Assembly (NCBI GenBank): GCA_019638615.1
Contig: JAHBTL010000025.1
Span: 42,913 to 106,912, forward strand
Origin: Chitinophagaceae bacterium
GTDB taxonomy: Bacteria; Bacteroidota; Bacteroidia; Chitinophagales; Chitinophagaceae
Direction: 5' to 3'
DNA length: 64,000 nt
The notes under the pieces are model-generated. The model was not told the origin of the DNA. It ran no database searches and saw nothing but the letters and a program-made list of their open reading frames with translations. The position numbers were made by a program, and so were the translations under genes. Of this stretch, positions 8,285-18,159 are shown in pieces. Position 1 is the first letter of the stretch, and each line of letters opens with the position of its first letter.

Positions 8285-9007
8285 ATGAAGCTTTTTATTT
8301 TTTCTTTATTGCTGATGATACCGGCGTTGCAAAGCTTTTCGCAGGCTCAGTTTAACGGGTGGCTCGCCAGTTTTTACACAGTCAGGCTAAAGAACAATTT
8401 CAGCATACAGTCAGACGTACAATTGAGAAGCAGTGACCAGGTGGAGCATGTACAAACATTGCTGTTGCGTGCCGGGATCAATTACAATACTTCTAAAAAT
8501 TTAATGCTTACGACAGGATACGCCTATATCGACAACCTGCGTACGTTGTCGGATCAAAAAGGATATGTTTCAGAGCACCGGGTATGGCAGCAGCTTTTGA
8601 TTTCACAAAAAGTTGCCGGGTTCATTCCTGTTTCACACAGGTTCAGGCTGGAACAACGTTTTATCGGCAAACCTGTGCTTGCAGACGATAATGTAAAAAA
8701 AGACGGTCACGCTTATGCGAACAGAACAAGGTATTTTTTACGGGGGATCATCCCTTTCAACGGGCAAAAAAAATTTTCCAAAGGCATGTTTGGCGCGGCT
8801 CAGAATGAAATTTTCGTTCAATTCGGGAATACGCGCAATGTGAATGGCAAAACCTTCGATCAAAACCGCGCTTACCTGGCACTCGGATACCGCTTCAGCC
8901 CGCGCCTGGACACCGAAGCGGGATATATGAACCAATACATTTCCGGGAGAAACGAGGCTTTCACCAACAACCATATATTACAGGTAGTGGGGTATCTGAA
9001 ACTATAA
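8285..9007 (+). CDS. DUF2490 outer-membrane beta-barrel-like protein
   Basis: A 240-residue protein with a signal peptide (1-20, cleavage after LQSFS or SQA). The mature part has alternating hydrophobic strands and the marks of DUF2490: NGWLASFYTVRLKNNFS at the start, LLLRAGINYNTSKNLML, HRVWQQLLIS and FRLEQRFIG. The end, HILQVVGYLKL, resembles a final beta-strand of an outer-membrane barrel. The function of the family is unknown; it is common in Bacteroidota and is usually a single gene. It stands alone here behind its own promoter and converges on mutS. Confidence 0.85.
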   Translation: MKLFIFSLLLMIPALQSFSQAQFNGWLASFYTVRLKNNFSIQSDVQLRSSDQVEHVQTLLLRAGINYNTSKNLMLTTGYAYIDNLRTLSDQKGYVSEHRVWQQLLISQKVAGFIPVSHRFRLEQRFIGKPVLADDNVKKDGHAYANRTRYFLRGIIPFNGQKKFSKGMFGAAQNEIFVQFGNTRNVNGKTFDQNRAYLALGYRFSPRLDTEAGYMNQYISGRNEAFTNNHILQVVGYLKL

Positions 9008-9077
9008 CAATAAAACCTGGCTGCAGGCTTGTCCGCCGCAGATGCGCAGATTAAATCTTGGGGTGAAAATTTGAATT

Positions 9078-11681
9078 CTATTTCAGCAAATTCTTTACTT
9101 CATTCAGTTTCAGTAAAGCCTCTACAGGAGTAAGCCGGTTGATGTCTGTATTCTCCAGCAGCTTCCTTATTTCATCAAAGGTTTCGCTGTGCGCATCAAA
9201 AATAGAAAGCTGCATTTGCGGTATTGCCAGTTGTTTAACCGCGGTGCTGATAGGATCGTTTCCACCGGGATTCTTTTCTTCGAGTTGTTTTAAAACGGCA
9301 TTGGCCCGGTTGATCAGCGCGGGAGGCATACCAGCCATTTTTGCAACATGTATACCAAAGCTGTGTGTGCTGCCGCCGGGCGCCAGCTTGCGCAGGAAAA
9401 TAATTTTATTACCGGCTTCTTTATTGGTAACATGATAGTTTTTAATACGCGGCAACTTGTTTTCCAGTTCGTTCAATTCATGGTAATGCGTGGCAAACAA
9501 GGTTTTGGGACGATGGGGCGAATCGTGTAAAAATTCCGCTATGCTCCATGCAATGGAAATACCATCATAAGTAGAAGTGCCCCGTCCTATCTCATCCAGC
9601 AGAATAAGACTGCCCGCGGATATATTGTTGATGATGCTGGCGGTTTCGTTCATCTCTACCATAAAAGTAGATTCTCCCCCGCTCAGATTATCCGACGCTC
9701 CTACTCTTGTAAATATTTTATCGGTCACCGGGATAGATGCAGAGGTGGCGGGAACAAAGCTGCCTGTATGCGCCATCAGGGTGATCAGCGCGGTTTGCCG
9801 CAGCAAGGCGCTTTTACCGCTCATATTGGGCCCGGTAAGTATGATGATCTGCTGACCGGAAGGATCGAGCAATATATCATTGGCTACATACTGTTCGCCT
9901 GCCGGTAAATACCGCTCAATTACAGGATGCCTGCTTTCTTTTAATTCCAGCGCCGTTCCTTCGTGCAATTGTGGCTTTTTATAGTTGAACTGCAGGGCAT
10001 TGTTCGCAAAACAAATCAGGCAGTCCAGTATGGCAAGCACATTGCCGTTTACCTGCATCGGGGCAATATAGTCCTGCAATTCCAGTAACAGCTTATCATA
10101 CAATTCCAGCTCTATCTGGAAAATTTTATCTTCGGCGCCGGTAATTTTCTCTTCGTAATGTTTGAGCTCCGGTGTAATATAACGTTCCGCATTCGTCAGT
10201 GTTTGTTTCCTGATCCATGACTCAGGCACTTTGCTTTTCTGCGAATTGGTTACTTCAAGATAGTAGCCGAATACATTATTGAATGCTACTTTGAGCGTGG
10301 AAATACCGGTAGCCTGTATTTCCTTCTGCTGCAGCTCCAGCAGGTATTCCTTTCCGCCGGAAGCAATGCCTCTCAGCTCATCCAGCTCTGCGTGTACGCC
10401 TTTGCAAATGATCCCCCCTTTGTTCGCAAGCGCAGGCGGATTGTCCACAACCTCTTTGTTGATCTTTTCGGCAATATAGTGACAGGGGTTCAACGCATCG
10501 GCTAATCTTTTAAGGTAATCATTGCTGCTGTTGATGCACAACTTCCTGATCTCTTCTATATGCTGCAACCCTTTAGCCAGTTGTTTTATTTCCCGCGGGT
10601 TTATTTTTTTGAGCGGAATCTTGCTTACCAGCCTTTCAATATCGCCGCACTGCTTAATGTGATGCGCTATTTTATTCCGGTCGTCCACTTCTTTTATAAG
10701 AAATTCCACCAGGTTCAGCCGCTCGTTGATCCTTGCGATGTCCTTTAACGGCAAAACAAGCCATCTCTTCAGCAAACGGGCGCCCATTGGCGAAACTGTG
10801 TTATCCATCACTTTCTGTAATGTGTTACCGGTATCTGTTCCCATGCCCAGCAGCTCCAGGTTCCGGATGGTGAACCTGTCCATCCACAGATGGTCGTCTT
10901 TGTCGATGCGCTGAATAGAGGTGATGTGCTGGAGATTAGGATGCTCCGTATCCCTGAGGTAATGCAATACCGCGCCGGCAGCAATAATACCGGCAGGCAT
11001 GTTCTCTATGCCAAACCCTTTAAGCGAATGGGTGCCGAAATGTTTCAGCAGGCTTTCGGTAGCGTACCCTTCTTCAAACAACCAGCTTTCAAGTGTATAA
11101 GTATAAAATTTAGGCCCGAATGTTTCTTTGAACAGCTTCTGAAAGCTGCGCTGAAAAACCACCTCCGCCGGTTTCAGTCCCTGTAATAGTTTATCGGCGT
11201 ATTCGGTAGTGCCCTCTGCTACAAAAAACTCCCCGGTAGAAATATCCAAAAACGCAGTACCTACAATATTGTCCCCAAAATAAACCCCGGCCAAAAAGTT
11301 ATTGCTGTTGTGCTCAAGCAATTTATCGTTGGTAGCAACGCCGGGAGTAACCATTTCCGTTACTCCCCTTTTCACAATTCCTTTCGCCTGTTTGGGATCT
11401 TCCAACTGATCACAGATGGCAACCCGGTACCCTGCCTTTACCAGCTTATGCAGGTAGGTATCCAATGCATGGTGAGGAAAACCGGCCAGCTCGGAAGACG
11501 ACGCCGCGCCATTGTTCCGTTTGGTAAGGGTAATGCCCAGCACCTGCGATGTAATAATGGCATCTTCACCAAATGTCTCGTAAAAATCTCCCACCCTGAA
11601 AAGCAGGATCGCATCGGGGTATTTTTGCTTGATAGCCCGGTGTTGCTGCATTAAGGGAGTATCGGAACTTGCTTTAGCCAT
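9078..11681 (-). CDS. mutS: DNA mismatch repair protein MutS
   Basis: MutS recognises mismatched or looped bases and starts repair with MutL. I place the start at the ATG at 11681 (MAKASSDTPLMQQHRAIKQK), giving 867 residues, the usual size; the frame stays open upstream only because it runs through tRNA-Lys in antisense. Mismatch-binding motif GDFYETF is at about residue 37. The ATPase end shows Walker A GPNMSGKSALL, the signature around LSGGESTFMVEMNE, Walker B LILLDEIGRGTSTYDG and FATHYHEL. The C-terminal helices (TPVEALLKLNEVKNLL) match the dimerisation end. All key residues appear intact. It converges with the DUF2490 gene and is divergent from tRNA-Lys. Confidence 0.97.
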   Translation of the reverse strand: MAKASSDTPLMQQHRAIKQKYPDAILLFRVGDFYETFGEDAIITSQVLGITLTKRNNGAASSSELAGFPHHALDTYLHKLVKAGYRVAICDQLEDPKQAKGIVKRGVTEMVTPGVATNDKLLEHNSNNFLAGVYFGDNIVGTAFLDISTGEFFVAEGTTEYADKLLQGLKPAEVVFQRSFQKLFKETFGPKFYTYTLESWLFEEGYATESLLKHFGTHSLKGFGIENMPAGIIAAGAVLHYLRDTEHPNLQHITSIQRIDKDDHLWMDRFTIRNLELLGMGTDTGNTLQKVMDNTVSPMGARLLKRWLVLPLKDIARINERLNLVEFLIKEVDDRNKIAHHIKQCGDIERLVSKIPLKKINPREIKQLAKGLQHIEEIRKLCINSSNDYLKRLADALNPCHYIAEKINKEVVDNPPALANKGGIICKGVHAELDELRGIASGGKEYLLELQQKEIQATGISTLKVAFNNVFGYYLEVTNSQKSKVPESWIRKQTLTNAERYITPELKHYEEKITGAEDKIFQIELELYDKLLLELQDYIAPMQVNGNVLAILDCLICFANNALQFNYKKPQLHEGTALELKESRHPVIERYLPAGEQYVANDILLDPSGQQIIILTGPNMSGKSALLRQTALITLMAHTGSFVPATSASIPVTDKIFTRVGASDNLSGGESTFMVEMNETASIINNISAGSLILLDEIGRGTSTYDGISIAWSIAEFLHDSPHRPKTLFATHYHELNELENKLPRIKNYHVTNKEAGNKIIFLRKLAPGGSTHSFGIHVAKMAGMPPALINRANAVLKQLEEKNPGGNDPISTAVKQLAIPQMQLSIFDAHSETFDEIRKLLENTDINRLTPVEALLKLNEVKNLLK

Positions 11682-11798
11682 ACAGGAGCGCAAAAATAAG
11701 GAAAGCGTGGTAAGGCAGGGCTGTTTAAATACACCAGTTTCACACAAGGCATGGAATCCTTTTACATCAAACGGGCATGCTGATTCAAACAAAAGCCT

Positions 11799-11806
11799 TA
11801 CTTTTG
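11799..11806 (+). promoter_or_regulatory. -7 promoter element for tRNA-Lys
   Basis: TACTTTTG matches TAnnTTTG exactly and ends 7 bases before the first base of the mature tRNA, the expected place for a tRNA promoter with almost no leader. No clear -33 TTTG is seen. Confidence 0.55.
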
Positions 11807-11813
11807 CACCCCT

Positions 11814-11886
<73 letters not shown>

Positions 11887-11898
11887 CAGAAAATTAAG

Positions 11899-11933
11899 AA
11901 GCCTTCAAATTCTTTGAGTTTGAAGGCTTTTTT
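11899..11933 (+). terminator. Terminator after tRNA-Lys
   Basis: Perfect 11-bp stem AAGCCTTCAAA (11899-11909) and TTTGAAGGCTT (11919-11929) followed by a T run. It is 12 bases after the tRNA. If an island sits at this tRNA, this hairpin belongs to the island end. Confidence 0.85.
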
Positions 11934-12005
11934 GTGTTCGCTCAATAGATGCTCGCAAATACCAAAAGGATTGATAATAAAACTAATCTTCAAAAGCTTT
12001 TTCCC

Positions 12006-12182
12006 CAACCTACGATACTGGTGAACTGAAATTCTTGACATCTTAGATACGAAGTCTAAAATAATTTCAGCTTCATCTTTTGTTACAATGGTTCCATGCT
12101 TTTCCAATATATTTATTACCTGAGATGGCGTCACTTCACCTGCTGTTTCCCGGGCATTATTCCCAATATTCTTTTTATTCAT
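12006..12182 (-). CDS. Small hypothetical protein, 3' end fused into the tRNA region
   Basis: About 59 residues look like a genuine small helical protein: TPSQVINILEKHGTIVTK followed by DEAEIILDFVSKMSRISVHQYRR. Short proteins of this pattern (xTPxxVxxILxxHGxxVTxxEAxxILxFxxKxxxIxxxQY) are familiar to me from Bacteroidota, often near mobile elements, but no function is known. No stop follows in frame: it continues through the terminator, the antisense of tRNA-Lys and into mutS. The original end therefore seems lost, as expected at an island edge. The start at 12182 is the first ATG. Its position directly inside the putative attL supports the island reading. Confidence 0.45.
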
Positions 12183-12383
12183 AGTTTCTTTGCGGAACTT
12201 GACTTTTTTCGTATTCCTTTGAAAACATCAGCCATAAAAAAAGGCTATCCATCCGATGAACGATGGAAAGTTATAGTGAACACAGAAATTGAAACCGACT
12301 TTTGACCAATAAGCATTTTTCAATTCAAAAGTCGGTTCATTGAGACCATATAAAAAATAACAACAACCGAAATAAATTGACGA

Positions 12384-12483
12384 ATGATACTACAAAGCGA
12401 TATTATAGAATGGAGAAATACAACACAAAGAGTATGTACAGGAGTTTGAAGAAACCATGGAGAAATTGCTCAGGGAATCGTGA
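12384..12483 (+). pseudogene. Possible frameshifted remnant of a short gene
   Basis: From 12384 one frame reads MILQSDIIEWRN; a second frame then reads EIQHKEYVQEFEETMEKLLRES and stops at 12481-12483. Together they look like the helical C-terminus of a protein broken by one frameshift. The signal is short and could be chance. No function can be proposed. It overlaps the end of the dehydrogenase gene on the other strand. Confidence 0.25.
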
Positions 12484-14635
12484 ATGCTACGTAGGCATCG
12501 CCTTGTTGCCCACCGGCTTTGAAGCCACCACAGGCAATGACCACGAATTGCCGGCCATGCACGGCGTATACTGAAGGAGTGGCCACTCCCGAGGCGGGCA
12601 GGTCGGTTTCAAAAAGTATTTCACCGGTTCGCTTGTTGATGGCCCTGAATTTCCTGTCCGTAGTAGCCGCCACAAACAGCAGTCCCCCGGCAGTTACTAC
12701 CGGGGCGCCATAATTTTCGCGTCCCGTGGTGGGTATGCCTTTTTCTTTCAGCGCTTCGTATTCGCCGAAAGGAATCTGCCAGCGGTATTCGCCGGTATTC
12801 AGGTCGATGGCGCTTAAAGTGCCCCAGGGCGGACTGATAGCAGGATACCCTTCGTCGGTCAGGAATTTATTATAACCGGTAAAGCCGAAGCTTGATTTGT
12901 TGTTGGAAGGTTGCACGGTAACTTTGCCTTTGTATTTTTTGGTCTGCTCAGGCCGTATGTCGAGAATAAAGGAAGCGATGGCTTCTTTTTCTTCGGCGCC
13001 CAGGTGGTTGAACCCGGGCATCATCCGGCGACCGGTCGAGAGCAATTCGTTGAAAGCGGCGGGTGTGATCCTCTTTTCCACCCCAAGTAACGAAGGGTAG
13101 TCGCCGCTGCCAAATCGTTCAGGGCCATGGCACCCCATACAATGCAGGTTGTATAAGCTTTTTCCGGCTTCCAGCTTGTTGTTGAACGACAGTGTGCCCG
13201 GCTTGTTCTCCACGATATTGAGTATCCAGGCCATTTCATTGCCATTTACATACAGCATTTGAGTAACAGGGTCGAACGAAGGGCCGCCCCATTCACCGCC
13301 GCCGTCGTAGCCCGGAAAAATCAACGTGCCTTCTGTGGTGGGTGGCGTATAAATGCCTTCATACCTGGTTGCCAGAAAACGTTTCCTGATCCTGGCGGTA
13401 TCGGGTACAAACGGATTCAGGTCGCTCACGGTGATGGACTGTCGCGCAAAGGGGCGTGGCTGTACCGGAAAGGGCTGCGTGGGCGACAGCTTCTCGTCGG
13501 GTAGCGGGCTAAGCGTAGGCGCCGGTCTTTCTTCTATGGGGAAAAGCGGCTGGCCGTTTTCCCGGTCAAATACATATGTGTAACCTGTTTTGGTGGTTTG
13601 CGCTACGGCGTCTATTTTTTTCCCGTTGCGGTTGAGGGTAACGAGTATCGGCGGTGTGGGCAGATCCATATCCCACACATCATGGCGTACGATCTGGTAA
13701 TGCCAGATAAGCTTACCTGTTGACGCGTTGATGGCAAGCACGCAATTGCCGTACAGTCCGTCACCGCGTCGCTGACCCCCGTAAAAATCATTGCTGGGAT
13801 TACCCGTGCCGGCAAAAAGAATACCCCGGTCTTCGTCGAGGCTGAAGCCCGACCAGCTATTGGTAGATCCCATATGTTTATAGGCGGTCGTGTCTTCCCA
13901 AGTTTCATAGCCCGGTTCGCCCGGCCAGGGGATGGTATGAAAGATCCATTGCTGCTTGCCGGTTTTGACGTCGAAAGCGCGGATATGCCCGGGCGTTTCA
14001 TCGCCCGCCAGCCCGCTGACGATGAACAGGTTTTTGTACACCATTACAGGCGAGGTAGGGGTGATCGACATTTTCTCTTCCGCTCTTCCCAGCCCTTTGG
14101 CCAGGTTAACACCGCCTTCCTCGCCAAAGCCGGGCACCAGCTTTCCCGTGCCGGCATCCACCGCAAAAGCGATGGGCCCTACGGTGAATAGAATGCGCCT
14201 ATCATCGCCTTCCTGCCAGTACGCAACTCCCCGGTTCATATTTACGCTGCTCCTGTGCCATTTTTTGTTTTGAAGAGAATCGGCGGGATCAAAAACCCAT
14301 TTTTCTTTTCCGGTGGCCGCATCGAGGGCAAACAGCTTCATTTTCGGTGATACACCGTACAAAACACTGTCTATGATGATGGCATTGGTCTCGATGGCCC
14401 CAAACCTGGTGCTGTCTCCATGCTCAGCCCGGTATACCCACGCGATGGCCAGCTTCGACACATTACCGGTATCAATCTGCGACAAGGCGGAGTATTTTAT
14501 ATTGGCACTGCTGCCGCCATACACTTTCCAATCCGTATACTTTTCACCGGCAGGCGTTTTGCAGCCCGCAAATGCCAATACAAAAATGGCAGCAAGGATC
14601 AGTTGGGTAGGAAGATGATCGTGTTTGTGTGTCAT
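12470..14635 (-). CDS. PQQ-dependent dehydrogenase with inserted cytochrome c domain
   Basis: A 721-residue lipoprotein (lipobox LAFAGC, Cys at about 25). The body is an eight-bladed quinoprotein propeller: it starts DWKVYGGSSANIKYS, has blade motifs such as LFALDAATGKEKWVFDP and VLAINASTGKLIWHYQ, HDVWDMDLPTPPILV, and ends YGAPVVTAGGLLFVAAT and FRAINKRTGEILFETDLP. A cytochrome c domain with CMGCH (about residue 498) is inserted before the last blades, a layout known from quinoprotein glucose/alcohol dehydrogenase-type proteins. Such enzymes oxidise sugars or alcohols in the periplasm and pass electrons to their own haem. The substrate cannot be read from sequence. It is the last gene of the tRNA-linked SusC/SusD operon, 32 bases after the VCBS gene. 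No PQQ biosynthesis genes are in the window. Confidence 0.9.
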   Translation of the reverse strand: MTHKHDHLPTQLILAAIFVLAFAGCKTPAGEKYTDWKVYGGSSANIKYSALSQIDTGNVSKLAIAWVYRAEHGDSTRFGAIETNAIIIDSVLYGVSPKMKLFALDAATGKEKWVFDPADSLQNKKWHRSSVNMNRGVAYWQEGDDRRILFTVGPIAFAVDAGTGKLVPGFGEEGGVNLAKGLGRAEEKMSITPTSPVMVYKNLFIVSGLAGDETPGHIRAFDVKTGKQQWIFHTIPWPGEPGYETWEDTTAYKHMGSTNSWSGFSLDEDRGILFAGTGNPSNDFYGGQRRGDGLYGNCVLAINASTGKLIWHYQIVRHDVWDMDLPTPPILVTLNRNGKKIDAVAQTTKTGYTYVFDRENGQPLFPIEERPAPTLSPLPDEKLSPTQPFPVQPRPFARQSITVSDLNPFVPDTARIRKRFLATRYEGIYTPPTTEGTLIFPGYDGGGEWGGPSFDPVTQMLYVNGNEMAWILNIVENKPGTLSFNNKLEAGKSLYNLHCMGCHGPERFGSGDYPSLLGVEKRITPAAFNELLSTGRRMMPGFNHLGAEEKEAIASFILDIRPEQTKKYKGKVTVQPSNNKSSFGFTGYNKFLTDEGYPAISPPWGTLSAIDLNTGEYRWQIPFGEYEALKEKGIPTTGRENYGAPVVTAGGLLFVAATTDRKFRAINKRTGEILFETDLPASGVATPSVYAVHGRQFVVIACGGFKAGGQQGDAYVAFTIP

Positions 14636-14667
14636 AGAACACTTTTAGGTACCGGTTAATGAAAATT

Positions 14668-17600
14668 TTATTTTTTACCTGGCTGCCGGGTCGGGCGCTG
14701 TGGCGCTATTGCCTGCCGTTTACCGAAGAGCAATAAGGGGCCGTTGTTCTGGGAGGCGGCCAGGGTATAGCCGGCCGCGGTTTGCAGTTTGATGAGCGCC
14801 CGGCCATCGCCGGGAATATAGAGGCCGCTTTCTGCCATTGGCATGGGGGTGAAGCCCTGCCGCCCGTTGCCGAGCAGGAGCAACCCGTTGAGGGCGTCGT
14901 ACCGGCCGTTGGTGACCTCGTTGCCGAAATCATTGCCGTTCAGTGCGAGGTCCGGCAATCCGTCGTCGTTAAAATCACCTACCACCACCCCATGCACGGG
15001 CGCCACCTGCGCTTCCACGGGCAGCGCATGAATACTGAACCGGCCGCCACCCCTGTTTTCAACCAGGGCCGTTTGCAGGTAGTTTGCCTTAAGCGTTACC
15101 GCCGCCTGCAGGTCGGCGGCCGGGAACAGATCGGCAACCGTGGCTTTGCCGAATGCTTCGTAGGTGGGGAATTTTTTCTTCAGGGCCGGTACCTGGTTCA
15201 CATATTCGTCGCGCGTTTGGGCAGGATATTCATGGCGTTGACCGCCGGCATCGGGCAGGTATAACGAGGTAATGAGATCGAGTGAATAATTGTTGTCGAA
15301 ATCTTTCGCATAGATACGCAGCGGGTATTGGTGGCTGCCACGGTAAAAGGAATTGCTGCCCAGGTTACCCGCTATATAGTCGATATCCCCATCATTGTCG
15401 AAGTCGCCCGCGGTAATACTGTTCCACCAACCCATTTGCTGGGCAATGCCGGTGCCGGCGCTCACATTCACCAGCCTGCCGCCGGTGTTTTTGAAAAACT
15501 GCAGGGGCATCCATTCGCCGGCCAGCACCAGGTCGGGGCGGTTGTCGTTGTCGAAATCGGTCCACAGGGCGTCGGTGATCAGCCCGATGTCGTGCAGCGC
15601 CGGCGCCCATTCGGCGGTAACGTCGGTAAACTGCACTTTCCCGTTATGGCTGTCGTTCCTGTAAATGAAGCTGCTGGCGGGCAGGGGGTATTTGCCGGGT
15701 ACCAGCCGGCCGCCGATGAAGAGATCGAGATCGCCGTCGTTGTCGATATCCGCGGCTTTTACACAGCTCTTGCTGGCCAGGTTTTCGGGCAGCGCCGTGG
15801 CATTGTATTCGAAGTGCGCCCGCCCATCGTTGATCAGCAGCCAGTCCTGGTAGTTTTTTGAACCGGCGGGATATTCATTGCTGCCGTTAGCAAAATACAG
15901 GTCCAGATCGCCGTCGTTATCGGCATCAAACAGCAGGATGTCCAGGTTCTCAGCCGATAGACCGGCGGGTATGTTGGTGGTCGGCAGCGGCTGGTCGCTG
16001 AAACGACCGTCGCGCTGCTGCAGCAACAGGTGCGCCTGTTCGCCTGCGCTGCCGCCGATAACGATATCATCCAGCCCGTCGCCATTGAGATCGCCGCTGG
16101 CCAGCGGTGGGCCATCATCCGACAACTTGTGCGGCAACAGGCGCTGGTCGTTGAAGTCGATATAATCGGGTTCCGTATGCCGGTAGTGAACGCCGAGACG
16201 CTCGGTGATATCAGTAAACAGCCGCCGGTTGCCGGCAACCTGTTCGCCGGCAGCCGGCGGGTACGCTGCCGCCATATCGACCACCAGCGTCTGGTTGACG
16301 TTGACAGCCGTGATGACCTGCTGCAGGCCGCCCGGCCATTGCACCAGCACCGTGTCGATGATGCCTACAGTATCCAGCCCGAAAAAAGCCTTCGTATCAA
16401 CGGTCGACAGATAACCCCGGTAGGGTGCGTTTTCATACCGCTGCATCCGGCCCTGATAGCGAAGGGTAACGATGGCGCCGATGCCTTTGCGGTTCCGGTC
16501 GCCGCCATGAAACCGCACTGCCAGGTAATTTCGGTTAGGCGTATCCGTTGTATTCAATGTGTTTTCGTATACAAATGCCGGGTCGTTGATATTATTGATC
16601 ACATAGTCGAGATCGCCGTCGTTGTCGAGGTCAACGTACACCGCGCCGTTCGAAAAAGCGGGCGTGGCCAGGCCCCAGGCATCAGTGCATTTCTCAAACG
16701 ACAGGTTGCCGCGGTTCCGGAAAGCAAAATTGGCGATCTTGATCCGGGGCAATTGGGCGAGCAGTGTTTCTTTAGAAGCGATATTGCGCGAATTGTTCCG
16801 GAAGACGATGAAGTCGTGATCGGTAACGTCTTTAGGATAGCCATTGGTAACAATGATGTCTTTGTACCCGTCGTTGTCGAAATCGGCGAGCGAGGGTGTC
16901 CAGCTCCAGTCGGTCTCCGCCACACCGGCCAGGAAGCCGATGTCGCTGAATACCGGGTCGCCGGTGCTGTCGCCCGGCACCGGCCCCTGGTTCAGTTGCA
17001 GGGTATTGCGTACATATTGCAGCGCATACAGACCATTGATCATGCTCTGGTACACGGAATAGTTGCTGCCGTTCATGTTTTTCTTCTTCCTGAAATTGTC
17101 TTCCGGGTTCATGTCCAGTGAAAAAATGTCGGGCAGCCCATCGTTATTGATATCGGCTATATCCACGCCCATGGCGTTCTGCGAGCTGTGCTTCAGCAGG
17201 CTGGTCATCTTGTCGGTGAAAGTGCCGCTCCGGTTATTGATGTAGAGGTGATCGTTGCTGTAAAAATCATTGGTCACATAAATGTCTTTCCAGCCGTCGC
17301 TGTTGAGATCGGCGATGGCTACGCCCAGGCCGAAGCCTGGAGCGACAATGCCTGCCGCAGCCGACACATCTTCAAATACCGGGTGCCCGAGCGAATCGTT
17401 CCAGGTGTTGCGAAAAAGCTTGTCGCGATCAATGCCTGCGCCAGCCGGTGCGGTAATGGTAGTGAAACGTGCTGCATCGCGACGGGTGGGCTGGGTGGTG
17501 ACGAGATAGAGGTCGAGGTCGCCGTCGTTGTCGTAGTCGAAGAAGGCGGCATGGACCGAATAGCTGGTATCAGCCAGTCCGTAGGCACCGGCCATTTCTT

Positions 17601-18084
17601 TAAACCGGGGAACACCATCGCTGCCAGGGCCCTGGTTCATATAGAGCAGGTTCTGTCGCCGCGCGCCGGGCTGCCGTAGGGTAGTACACACATAAATATC
17701 GTCCAGTCCGTCGTTGTTGATGTCTACCACCGAGGCGGCATTGGACCATTGACCCTGGCCATCCACGCCTGCGGCTACAGTGATATCGGTAAACCGGAGA
17801 CCACCATTGTTCAGGTACAGGTGGTTGGCAGTGGTGCTGGCAGTAAAATAGAGATCGGGTAATTGATCATTGTTGAAATCGCCCACAGCCACGCCGCCAC
17901 CGTTGTACAGGAACTCCATATCGAACGGGTTGATCGAATCGTTCTCGGTGATGAGGTTGTTGAAAAGGATTCCCGATGTTTCGGGCGGCATCTGTCGGAA
18001 AAGCGTTAGCCTGCTGTGGCTACCCGTTATACAGGCGAATGGCAAAATGCCGAGACAACAGATGAGTAGGTATTTATTTTTCAT
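14668..18084 (-). CDS. Lipoprotein with two VCBS/FG-GAP propellers and an UnbV domain
   Basis: An 1138-residue protein with lipobox LPFAC (Cys at about 18). I count fourteen calcium-loop motifs of the D-x-[DN]-x-D-x-x-x-D type, for example DINNDGLDDIYV, DYDNDGDLDLYL, DLNSDGWKDIYV, DLDNDGDLDYVI, then DLNGDGLDDIVI, DIDNDGDLDLFI and DFNDDGLPDLAL. Seven precede and seven follow an ASPIC/UnbV-like domain (about 530-610, NAPYRGYLSTVDTKAFFGL, VLVQWPGG). This suggests two seven-bladed propellers joined by that domain, on the cell surface or outer membrane face. VCBS/UnbV proteins are frequent in SusC/SusD loci, but their role is unknown; binding of large ligands is a common guess. It lies between SusD and the PQQ dehydrogenase, behind a hairpin. 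Confidence 0.88.
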   Translation of the reverse strand: MKNKYLLICCLGILPFACITGSHSRLTLFRQMPPETSGILFNNLITENDSINPFDMEFLYNGGGVAVGDFNNDQLPDLYFTASTTANHLYLNNGGLRFTDITVAAGVDGQGQWSNAASVVDINNDGLDDIYVCTTLRQPGARRQNLLYMNQGPGSDGVPRFKEMAGAYGLADTSYSVHAAFFDYDNDGDLDLYLVTTQPTRRDAARFTTITAPAGAGIDRDKLFRNTWNDSLGHPVFEDVSAAAGIVAPGFGLGVAIADLNSDGWKDIYVTNDFYSNDHLYINNRSGTFTDKMTSLLKHSSQNAMGVDIADINNDGLPDIFSLDMNPEDNFRKKKNMNGSNYSVYQSMINGLYALQYVRNTLQLNQGPVPGDSTGDPVFSDIGFLAGVAETDWSWTPSLADFDNDGYKDIIVTNGYPKDVTDHDFIVFRNNSRNIASKETLLAQLPRIKIANFAFRNRGNLSFEKCTDAWGLATPAFSNGAVYVDLDNDGDLDYVINNINDPAFVYENTLNTTDTPNRNYLAVRFHGGDRNRKGIGAIVTLRYQGRMQRYENAPYRGYLSTVDTKAFFGLDTVGIIDTVLVQWPGGLQQVITAVNVNQTLVVDMAAAYPPAAGEQVAGNRRLFTDITERLGVHYRHTEPDYIDFNDQRLLPHKLSDDGPPLASGDLNGDGLDDIVIGGSAGEQAHLLLQQRDGRFSDQPLPTTNIPAGLSAENLDILLFDADNDGDLDLYFANGSNEYPAGSKNYQDWLLINDGRAHFEYNATALPENLASKSCVKAADIDNDGDLDLFIGGRLVPGKYPLPASSFIYRNDSHNGKVQFTDVTAEWAPALHDIGLITDALWTDFDNDNRPDLVLAGEWMPLQFFKNTGGRLVNVSAGTGIAQQMGWWNSITAGDFDNDGDIDYIAGNLGSNSFYRGSHQYPLRIYAKDFDNNYSLDLITSLYLPDAGGQRHEYPAQTRDEYVNQVPALKKKFPTYEAFGKATVADLFPAADLQAAVTLKANYLQTALVENRGGGRFSIHALPVEAQVAPVHGVVVGDFNDDGLPDLALNGNDFGNEVTNGRYDALNGLLLLGNGRQGFTPMPMAESGLYIPGDGRALIKLQTAAGYTLAASQNNGPLLLFGKRQAIAPQRPTRQPGKK

Positions 18085-18103
18085 ATCGGCGGCAGGGAAA
18101 AAG

Positions 18104-18129
18104 AGGTGCCCCCGTTAACAGAGGCACCT
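18104..18129 (-). terminator. Hairpin between susD and the VCBS gene
   Basis: On the minus strand AGGTGCC ... GGCACCT forms a 7-bp stem followed by CTTTTT, 20 bases before the VCBS start. It looks like a terminator that could let only part of the transcription from susCD pass to the downstream genes. Confidence 0.6.
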
Positions 18130-18159
18130 GATAAACCATAAATATATATACTGCTTGCT

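Noticed and set aside
14782-17679. Long plus-strand open frames opposite the VCBS gene (for example 16030-17121)
   Set aside because: They are antisense shadows caused by high G+C and repeated Asp-rich codons; the minus-strand product has clear domains.
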